In this document: positions 6,601-12,432 of the stretch, one piece after another
Layout: the number at the start of each line of letters is the position of its first letter
Position numbering within the stretch: the stretch's first letter is position 1
Source of the DNA: Candidatus Minthosoma equi
GTDB lineage: Bacteria; Bacteroidota; Bacteroidia; Bacteroidales; Bacteroidaceae
NCBI GenBank assembly: GCA_018064885.1
Contig: JAGHUI010000060.1
Coordinates: 1 to 43,660, forward strand
Length of the DNA stretch: 43,660 nt
Direction: 5' to 3'
The notes under the pieces: generated by a model
Database searches by the model: none
Told to the model about the DNA's origin: nothing
The model's input: only the letters and a program-made list of their open reading frames with translations
Position numbers and translations under genes: made by a program

Positions 6601-9212
6601 TGAGCCGTAGAAAAATAAATGTCCACACTTCCATTTTCGGAGAAATGAGTTTCTTTTGCATACATCCAATCACTTTCCTCTACATCAGCCTTTTCGCGCT
6701 TGTTCTCCTTCGTTCCAATAGAAGTAACATTTATTGGCTGAAGAGAAGAATCATAAAGAACAAATGTATCTGAATTATTATTTCTATTATTCTCAATTAC
6801 AGATCCTTTACTATCCTTTGCAGAAGCAAGAACAGAATATTTAACACCAGCCTTCAGACTTGCTGACAATTTTATTTTCTCATTTGATTTGAAGGCACCA
6901 ACGCATACTGTGTCTCCATTAGCGCAGATAGCATACTCACCTTCTACATCAACTGGCTTGTTATTAGCATTTACAGCTTTAATGATGAAAGAAGAAGCAT
7001 CTTGCTTATCCATGGCATAATCATCCGGACGCACCTCCAAACCGAATTCCTTATTACTGATGCGGATACACCATTCATTCTCATGACTTTCACCTGCGAC
7101 ATCAGTAACAGTTGCTTTCACACGGAAATTCATAACTTCCATGTCACTATCTTTAAGATACTGATCTGTAAGCATTATTGGCACACGGAACTTGCCATCA
7201 TCATCTGTGGTGAGCTCGCCCGACTGCATAAAGTTCCAAGAAAGCCTGCGCCACCACACCCAAAATGAGGACATTCCATATTCTACTGTATAATGTACCC
7301 TTGCACTCTGCACAGGCACACCATTGAACATTTTTGCCACACCAGTAGTAGCGATGCTGTCGCCAAACACAAACACATTTTCTTTATCGCGCTTTGCAGA
7401 ACCAGCCTCAACAAGATTCACTTCATCGTTAAACTCAACCTCAAAAGTAGGTCGTTTATATTCCTCTACAGAGAATTGGAAAGCAGCACTATAATCATCC
7501 TCCTTATCAGCAAACACCAAATTCCATTTTCCCACATTCGCATCATCTGGAAGAGTGAATTCGTAGCTACCACTTCCCCACTCGTTCGTGACAAATTCTA
7601 TCGTGTCAATTTTCTTATTTCGAGCATCTTTAACGGTCAAAGCAATATGCTTATTAGCCGAAACTTCTGTTTCATCTGTGATTTGATTATACACGACAAT
7701 AGAGCCATACACTTTTTGGCCAGGACGGTACAAACCACGATCCATATTATTATATATATGTGTAGAGGCGTCAGGATTGTCTGACTGGTAATTGTGAACG
7801 CGAGCATTTGCTCTTGTCCAACTTGTAAAATCCCTGTCTGATTTCAAAGCACGGACATTCATGTTTTTTCCCAAGGTTATGCAGCCATCCTTGCCCGTGA
7901 CGCCAATAGTGAAAATTGAATCTTGCTTGGAATAATAGCTATACTCCTTCCCTTCAATAGTCACGCCCTCCATTGGACGTCCGGTTTCATTATTCAAGAC
8001 AATAACATCCGTAAGATCAAATTTCTTGCCAGTCAGATACATCAATCTCATGGAAGTTACGCACAATTCTGTGGTTGCAGTAAATCCGAGCCCCTTCATT
8101 TCCACCACATATCTGCCGGCAGGTAATGTAAGCGAAGTCATTTCATCTCCTTTCACAGGCAAATTCTCAGCCCTGCGCTTCATGTTTTTTTCATCTTTGC
8201 CAAATACAAGCTCGCGGCTTTCAACAATTGAGCCAGTCAGCTTTAGATCATATTTCGTTTTTTCATCTTTATAGCCATCGAATTGCCTGATATTCACAAC
8301 GGCACCATCACAATTCCAATAATTAGCGCTTATAACAACTGGCTGTCCAGCAACCAAAACGTCATTACAAGAAATTGTAATTTGTGGTTTAAGCCTATCC
8401 GCTAATTTGTTTTTAACAGCATTCTTATTATCAGAAGCGCCAACATTCTCCAATGCCCATCTGAGGAAAACAATTTCTTCATCAATGTTTTCTTTCAAAG
8501 GAGAATAACGAACAATGAGATCAGCACCGACTTCCTCATCTTTCACCTCCATAAACAAAGCGTAAATGCTATCCTTCAGCTGTTCCCCAGAAATATAGCC
8601 CTCACCTTTGCTGACACGTCTCGCATAATTGAGAGCACCGCTCTTCATCAAAGCATAAGCATTCTTGTTTCCTTTCTTCTTATAGAAATCAGACACGCTG
8701 CGAAGCATCTGCATTTTCTCAGCATTGCTCATATTAGAATTCTCTTCAAGGAAATCAGTCAGAACCGACAGCATGTCATGATTGTACAGTTTACTGTCAT
8801 CCTGCAGTTTCACAATATCTTTATAGTCCTTGCTTGAAGCATTTGCAAGCGCTTCAATGTCAGTAAGAACAGAATTGAAGTATTCGTTCGACTTATCAGT
8901 ATAGCTCTTTCGTGTCTCCTCATCAAAATCAGTCACAGCAGTCCACACCATTTCTTTATAGCAGACAGCCAGCTGAGCATTAGCAACGCTCCGTTCCACA
9001 GCATCAGTTCTATTGCCTATGCTCTTCTCCAGTTTCTTTATACTCGTTGGAAAATTCATCGGATCCAGATCCGTCTCCTTCTGGAATGTCTCAAGACTCT
9101 TCTTCAGCAACTTAGGAAAATCGTCATTCTTTGCATTAGAACAAACAGCCATAGTCATAAGAACCATAGCCATAAAAACCTTCAAAACACACTGATTGAA
9201 ATTAAATCTCAT
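3657..9212 (-). CDS. Alpha-2-macroglobulin family protein without a CxEQ thioester motif
   Basis: This 1851-residue protein starts with a Sec signal peptide (MRFNFNQ... hydrophobic stretch, SNA cleavage region) and has no lipobox, so it should be exported. An MG2-type signature, YRPGQKVYG, lies near residue 492. The A2M signature LTEWKFLGL lies near residue 1155, preceded by PRFLRWGDSAEI. The later part is helical like the thioester domain. Where relatives have GCxEQ, this protein reads PCYDDAV near residue 1345: the cysteine remains but the glutamine is gone, so a thioester cannot form in the usual way. Bacterial homologues are thought to trap or inhibit foreign proteases. No penicillin-binding partner gene (PbpC type) is adjacent, and the gene appears monocistronic. 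Family is secure; the specific role is inferred. Confidence 0.9.
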   Translation of the reverse strand: MRFNFNQCVLKVFMAMVLMTMAVCSNAKNDDFPKLLKKSLETFQKETDLDPMNFPTSIKKLEKSIGNRTDAVERSVANAQLAVCYKEMVWTAVTDFDEETRKSYTDKSNEYFNSVLTDIEALANASSKDYKDIVKLQDDSKLYNHDMLSVLTDFLEENSNMSNAEKMQMLRSVSDFYKKKGNKNAYALMKSGALNYARRVSKGEGYISGEQLKDSIYALFMEVKDEEVGADLIVRYSPLKENIDEEIVFLRWALENVGASDNKNAVKNKLADRLKPQITISCNDVLVAGQPVVISANYWNCDGAVVNIRQFDGYKDEKTKYDLKLTGSIVESRELVFGKDEKNMKRRAENLPVKGDEMTSLTLPAGRYVVEMKGLGFTATTELCVTSMRLMYLTGKKFDLTDVIVLNNETGRPMEGVTIEGKEYSYYSKQDSIFTIGVTGKDGCITLGKNMNVRALKSDRDFTSWTRANARVHNYQSDNPDASTHIYNNMDRGLYRPGQKVYGSIVVYNQITDETEVSANKHIALTVKDARNKKIDTIEFVTNEWGSGSYEFTLPDDANVGKWNLVFADKEDDYSAAFQFSVEEYKRPTFEVEFNDEVNLVEAGSAKRDKENVFVFGDSIATTGVAKMFNGVPVQSARVHYTVEYGMSSFWVWWRRLSWNFMQSGELTTDDDGKFRVPIMLTDQYLKDSDMEVMNFRVKATVTDVAGESHENEWCIRISNKEFGLEVRPDDYAMDKQDASSFIIKAVNANNKPVDVEGEYAICANGDTVCVGAFKSNEKIKLSASLKAGVKYSVLASAKDSKGSVIENNRNNNSDTFVLYDSSLQPINVTSIGTKENKREKADVEESDWMYAKETHFSENGSVDIYFSTAQTDAFVIMNVYGNEGLLDRYTFVTDGKQKKIRLRHRKEWGDGIYVTASYVRNGHSASYYSRFERVAPEKKLDVSWASFRDKLQPGQKETWTLTVKKKDGTAVGRAEMMATMYDAALDRISRYPYDWDFGVWFGRNVPFASIVPSNGVYLTTRTLSGHYVSSAYHTRRYDEMMRFAHDRYYSVKGGGRKAKVMMAAATRVEESAVYREMANTEMASVDGALQEKVGGLMVVPAEEASEPDIMKVDYSNAAVRTDFSETAFFFPHLMSDSKGNVQISFTVPESLTEWKFLGLVHTKDVNYGKISATATVKKSFMVRPNMPRFLRWGDSAEITTSIINQSETELKGGVRMRLINPETGDVAFEQEKAFAMDAGKTIGVSFDFVVKEGWEGFDCEIVAVSDGTSDGERNYLPILSTKKQIVEAVPFYLVGNADGVPVEKDYDLSALFNQNSSTAARRKLKVEYTDNPSWMCIEALKGVSSPCYDDAVSYATSLYANGKVLELANTFPVIITKNEDLNAMTRSYEKAKQKLVELQKADGGWSWFKGMESSRYITMAVCEQLARVEKPSDDIAKMLDDGLSYLDSCMLGDYELAKKNKRKVYPSNSVIDYLSLVSKRIDTPVSKKVVKMRNAYVAKVKKMDKSNMTIYGAANVSLMLRTFGKKTVADRLVNYIKDYTVSKPNQGRFFATDAAYYSWMDYRIPTQVAAMYAIYAKDRNDAYLNEMQLWLLCQKQVQKWDSPMNTIDVVDLLMKISGSETFHETKLPEIKIDDVVVDKFDYGTINDRREEIEGKNSNLILQGNVIADVSDNIIADGVKSMNIKKTSPSVSWGAAYAVYQEDINNVNFYSTNELKIDRKLYIKKINKDDWEEFQDGMMLNVGDKVRVRSIVSSDRDMDFVHVNVQIPACLEPERTVSGYQYMGGRSCYLAIHDSSYDMFFDWFTRGTATTDMDYTIVRAGTYNFGISTAECEYAKQFGGHTNGLSLKIAK

Positions 9213-9258
9213 AATCGTTACTCTTTACTTCAATAAAAATAAGGTTTGTTTTCGCCGC

Positions 9259-9266
9259 CAAAATTA
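9259..9266 (-). promoter_or_regulatory. -7 box upstream of the macroglobulin-like gene
   Basis: TAATTTTG on the minus strand matches TAnnTTTG, about 47 bp before the start codon. No convincing -33 element is seen at the right distance. Confidence 0.4.
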
Positions 9267-9343
9267 GCAAAAGAATACTATCCGAATATTCATTTATATA
9301 TTAAAAAAACAAAAATGCACGAAAATTTTACATTTTTTCAACA

Positions 9344-9814
9344 TTACGGCTCAATTGGCAGCTGATGTGAGTTCTTCACCTCGCCAAGAACGAAGAAAGA
9401 ATTGAGCGAGCCAATACAGTCAAGGTCACCAAGAATGCGGAGCACAAACTGCTGGTAGGCTTTCATGTCAGACACATAGATTTTAAGCATAAAGTCATAA
9501 TCGCCAGAGATGTTGTAACATTCTACAATCTCAGGAATTTTCTGAACAGCCTCCATGATGCGCTGAGAATTTTCAAAAGAATGCTGTTTCATGCTCACAT
9601 TGCAGAACACAATAAAGCCCCTGTTTATCTTATCAGCGTTGAGCACAGCCATGTACTTCTCAATGTAGCCCTCTCGCTCCAATCGCTTAACACGCTCGAA
9701 GGTAGGTGTAGGAGAAAGGTGGATTTTAGCTGCCAATTCTTTGTTTGTAAGTCTTGAATCTTCCTGCAAGAAAGCAAGAATCTTAATGTCTGTTTCGTCT
9801 AAATTTAAGTTCAT
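9344..9814 (-). CDS. Lrp/AsnC family transcriptional regulator
   Basis: The protein of 156 residues has an N-terminal winged helix-turn-helix (LDETDIKILAFLQEDSRLTN, then TPTFERVKRLEREGYI) and a C-terminal RAM ligand-binding half containing the GDYDFMLKI signature. I chose the ATG at 9814 because the sequence from MNLNLDETD is where the family begins; an in-frame ATG 45 bp upstream would add an unconserved tail. It is divergent from metY, with promoters back to back in about 180 bp. Lrp-type proteins often control adjacent amino-acid genes, so regulation of metY is a reasonable inference, with autoregulation likely. The effector cannot be read from the sequence. Confidence 0.92.
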   Translation of the reverse strand: MNLNLDETDIKILAFLQEDSRLTNKELAAKIHLSPTPTFERVKRLEREGYIEKYMAVLNADKINRGFIVFCNVSMKQHSFENSQRIMEAVQKIPEIVECYNISGDYDFMLKIYVSDMKAYQQFVLRILGDLDCIGSLNSFFVLGEVKNSHQLPIEP

Positions 9815-9890
9815 TTTGCTTGTAAGAATTTTATTCTGCCAAAACAGGCACATCAGCACCCGTATTGGAATATAATTACTGTTTCGGGCG

Positions 9891-9920
9891 CAAAGGTAGT
9901 GATATTTTCCGAACTTTCAA
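9891..9920 (-). promoter_or_regulatory. Promoter of the Lrp-type regulator
   Basis: On the minus strand TTG (9918-9920), 19 bp, then TACCTTTG (9891-9898). Its -33 region is only a few base pairs from that of the divergent metY promoter. Confidence 0.65.
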
Positions 9921-9925
9921 TTCTT

Positions 9926-9958
9926 CTTGGAAAATATTTCAAAAACTTCGTAACTTTG
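9926..9958 (+). promoter_or_regulatory. Promoter of metY
   Basis: CTTGG (9926-9930) as -33 and TAACTTTG (9951-9958) as -7 give a leader of about 37 nt before the ATG. That is too short for a SAM riboswitch. Confidence 0.6.
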
Positions 9959-9998
9959 CAGCGTCAAAACAAAAAAACAACTAAAAAACAATTATATT

Positions 9999-11282
9999 AT
10001 GAGTACAAAGAATTTTCATCCAGAGACAATCGCCCTCCATGCAGGACAAGTAGCAGATCCAACAACAGATGCTTGCGCAGTTCCAATCTACCAGACAGCA
10101 TCTTACGTATTCCACAACTCACAGCATGCAGCAGACCGTTTCGGGCTTCGCGACGCAGGCAACATCTACGGACGACTCACAAACTCAACTCAAGGAGTGT
10201 TCGAAGATCGCATCGCAGCTCTTGAAGGCGGTGTGGCAGGATTGGCAGTTGCATCCGGAGCCGCAGCAATCACATACGCACTCCAGAACATTGTTCTTGC
10301 TGGCGATCACATCCTTGCAGCAGACAATTTGTATGGCGGCTCATACAATCTCATATCTCACACATTTGCAACACAAGGTATTGAAAGCACATTTGTTAAC
10401 ATAAACAATCTTGAAGCTCTCGAAGCAGCAATCCGTCCTAACACAAAGGTGATCTATGCAGAGACTCTTGGCAATCCTAACAGCGACGTGCTCAACATCG
10501 AAGGCGTAGCAGAAGTTGCTCATCGTCATGGCATTGCATTCATCGTAGATAACACATTCGCACCTCTCCTCATCCGTCCTCTTGAGCATGGTGCAGACAT
10601 TGTGGTTCATTCCGCAACAAAATTCATCGGAGGTCACGGAACATCCCTCGGCGGCGTTATCGTTGATGGTGGCAAGTTCGATTGGAAAGCCAATGCAGAC
10701 AAATACCCAACGATAGCTAAGCCAGATCCATCATATCACGGAGCCATCTTTGCCGACGTTGCCGGAGCAGCAGCATTTGTAACTCGCATCCGTGCCGTAA
10801 TCCTTCGCGACACAGGCGCCTGCATCTCACCATTCAACGCATGGATTCTCCTTCAGGGTGTAGAATCATTGCCATTGCGCATTGAGCGTCACGTTCAGAA
10901 CGCAAAGAAAGTTGTTGACTTCCTTGCAAATCACCCAAAGGTGGCTAAGGTCAATCACCCATCACTTGTCAACCATCCAGACAATGCACTCTACAACAAG
11001 TATTTTCCACAGGGAGGAGCAAGCATCTTCACATTTGAGATCAAAGGAGGTCAGGACGCAGCATGGCGTTTCATAGACTCACTCAAAATATTCACCCTCC
11101 TCGCTAACGTCGCTGATGTCAAGTCACTCGTGATCCATCCAGCATCTACAACTCACTCACAGCTTTCTCCAGAAGAGCTTGCAGAACAGCACATCACTCC
11201 ATCAACAATTCGCCTTTCCGTAGGTGTTGAGCATATTGAAGATATTCTTGCAGACATTGAGCAGGCATTTGAACAGGTATAA
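9999..11282 (+). CDS. metY: O-acetylhomoserine aminocarboxypropyltransferase (sulfhydrylase)
   Basis: This 427-residue protein is a Cys/Met-metabolism PLP enzyme of fold type I. The PLP lysine is K208 in VVHSATKFIGGHG, and GNPNSDVLNIE and the loop SVGVEHIEDILADI near the C-terminus are typical of the MetY branch. The enzyme makes homocysteine (or methionine) from O-acetylhomoserine and sulfide (or methanethiol) in the cytoplasm. Length and the N-terminal ETIALHAGQ segment favour MetY over cystathionine gamma-synthase. It is a single-gene unit: own promoter, terminator immediately downstream, and a divergent Lrp-type regulator. Cystathionine gamma-lyase activity cannot be excluded but is less likely. 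Confidence 0.93.
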   Translation: MSTKNFHPETIALHAGQVADPTTDACAVPIYQTASYVFHNSQHAADRFGLRDAGNIYGRLTNSTQGVFEDRIAALEGGVAGLAVASGAAAITYALQNIVLAGDHILAADNLYGGSYNLISHTFATQGIESTFVNINNLEALEAAIRPNTKVIYAETLGNPNSDVLNIEGVAEVAHRHGIAFIVDNTFAPLLIRPLEHGADIVVHSATKFIGGHGTSLGGVIVDGGKFDWKANADKYPTIAKPDPSYHGAIFADVAGAAAFVTRIRAVILRDTGACISPFNAWILLQGVESLPLRIERHVQNAKKVVDFLANHPKVAKVNHPSLVNHPDNALYNKYFPQGGASIFTFEIKGGQDAAWRFIDSLKIFTLLANVADVKSLVIHPASTTHSQLSPEELAEQHITPSTIRLSVGVEHIEDILADIEQAFEQV

Positions 11283-11310
11283 AAAAGACAATAATCATAC
11301 AAATAAAAAA

Positions 11311-11345
11311 TTAGGGTGTGTCATCACGACACACCCTAACTTTTT
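11311..11345. terminator. Bidirectional terminator between metY and the HU gene
   Basis: A 12-bp perfect stem (TTAGGGTGTGTC / GACACACCCTAA) with a 5-nt loop is followed by CTTTTT on the plus strand and preceded by an A run, so it can serve both converging genes. Confidence 0.85.
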
Positions 11346-11391
11346 GCAGTAAAACTGCTCAAAAAAAAAAAACCTTATTGGATTTTATTTC

Positions 11392-11667
11392 TTACTTAGC
11401 AAGCTGAGTCTTGAACTCTTCGCATGGCTTGAAGTATGGAATCTTGTGCTCTGGAACAACAACTGACTTGTTCTCCTTGATGAGACGACCAATCTTCTCC
11501 TTACGAGTCTTAGTAGTGAATGTACCGAAACCACGGAGGAAGATATCCTCACCTGCAGCTGTCTGATCCTTGATGACTACCATGAGAGCCTCTACAACCT
11601 TGAGAGCCTTCTCCTTTTCTACGCCAGTTTCCTTGCTAATAGCTGAAACTATTTCTGCCTTTGTCAT
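11392..11667 (-). CDS. HU family DNA-binding protein
   Basis: The 91-residue protein has the HU/IHF fold signature: a helical dimerisation half (MTKAEIVSAISKETG...), then GEDIFLRGFGTF, a beta-arm with basic residues (KTRKEKIGR), and a C-terminal helix ending FKPCEEFK. It should act as a dimeric nucleoid protein that bends DNA. Instead of the common RNP arm tip it reads ENKSVVVPEHKIPYFKP, with proline retained where intercalation would occur. It is a single-gene unit with its own promoter and shares a terminator with metY. Several HU paralogues are usual in Bacteroidales. Confidence 0.93.
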   Translation of the reverse strand: MTKAEIVSAISKETGVEKEKALKVVEALMVVIKDQTAAGEDIFLRGFGTFTTKTRKEKIGRLIKENKSVVVPEHKIPYFKPCEEFKTQLAK

Positions 11668-11784
11668 AATTATTTCTTTTTATATGTTTTTAATTAATTT
11701 ATTGATTATCTTCGCTTATATATAAATATATGTGTAACGCACATGAAATTTCCACCAAAGATAATTTCAAGGCGAAAACTTTTG

Positions 11785-11815
11785 CAAAGATAGCACAAAA
11801 TATCTCAATAACAAA
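11785..11815 (-). promoter_or_regulatory. Promoter of the HU gene
   Basis: On the minus strand TTTG (11812-11815), 19 bp, then TATCTTTG (11785-11792). The leader is about 115 nt and very AT-rich. Confidence 0.65.
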
Positions 11816-11839
11816 AACATAGACAAGAAAAAAACACCA

Positions 11840-12202
11840 TTATGAGTGATTTTTCTTGTTTTTCCCCTTAATTTTTAAATACTTTGTCCAAGAAAAGCGT
11901 TTTCTGTGATATTTATACTCAGGATTTTTCATGTTTGCATACGCTTCGCGCTCAAACGAAATGTTATAGTATGCTCTGCTCCTGTCAAACCTGTACTGAA
12001 ACATTCTGACAAGAAACTCCACACCATACCAGAGATAGAAAAACAAGAACAGCATCTCTATCTGCTGCTTGGTATGGATGAGCTCATGATTCAGCTCCAC
12101 ATCAAGCATCTTGCCAAAGCGTCGCTTCGCAAACAACACTCCAAACAGGTTTATCCCATGGAACTCTCCAGGAGGAAAATTTTTCGTATATATCACTTTC
12201 AT
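11840..12202 (-). CDS. Small putative zinc-peptidase-like protein (HELIH)
   Basis: This 120-residue protein carries LNHELIHTKQ near residues 37-46, an HExxH zinc-binding motif, followed by a hydrophobic stretch (about residues 49-65, MLFLFFYLWYGVEFLV) and then FEREAYANM near residue 84, whose glutamate could be the third metal ligand. The C-terminus is strongly basic (KYLKIKGKNKKN). The order HExxH, membrane-like helix, ExxA resembles small membrane zincins, but the protein is too short for a known secreted peptidase family that I can name. It has no signal peptide and is monocistronic. Activity is inferred from motifs alone. Confidence 0.75.
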   Translation of the reverse strand: MKVIYTKNFPPGEFHGINLFGVLFAKRRFGKMLDVELNHELIHTKQQIEMLFLFFYLWYGVEFLVRMFQYRFDRSRAYYNISFEREAYANMKNPEYKYHRKRFSWTKYLKIKGKNKKNHS

Positions 12203-12332
12203 AGTCTTATGTTACTTGATTTCAGAACAAATTTACATGATTGTTATGAAAAAATAGTCCAAAAGATAAAAAAATGTTATAAATAAAAGGAAAAAACTCA
12301 AACAACCTGTTAAAATAATTGAATAAAAAGAC

Positions 12333-12340
12333 TAACTTTG
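12333..12340 (+). promoter_or_regulatory. -7 box upstream of the five-module DUF4859 gene
   Basis: TAACTTTG matches the -7 consensus; no good -33 is seen. Transcription would start at about 12345, so the 28-bp tandem duplication lies entirely within the leader. Confidence 0.55.
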
Positions 12341-12348
12341 CAAAAAAT

Positions 12349-12404
12349 AAAACAGAATACACAAATCTATTTATTAAAAACAGAATACACAAATCTATTT
12401 ATTA
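12349..12404 (+). repeat. Perfect 28-bp tandem duplication in the 5' leader
   Basis: Positions 12349-12376 and 12377-12404 are identical 28-mers that begin AAAACAGAATACACAAATCT and end ATTTATTA. The pair sits between the -7 box and the start codon at 12433. Identity without drift suggests a recent slippage duplication or selection for two copies. Confidence 0.9.
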
Positions 12405-12432
12405 ATTATTAAATTCTTAGCTATTTACACTT

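Noticed and set aside
9959-9998. Possible SAM riboswitch before metY
   Set aside because: The leader is only about 40 nt and has no suitable stems.
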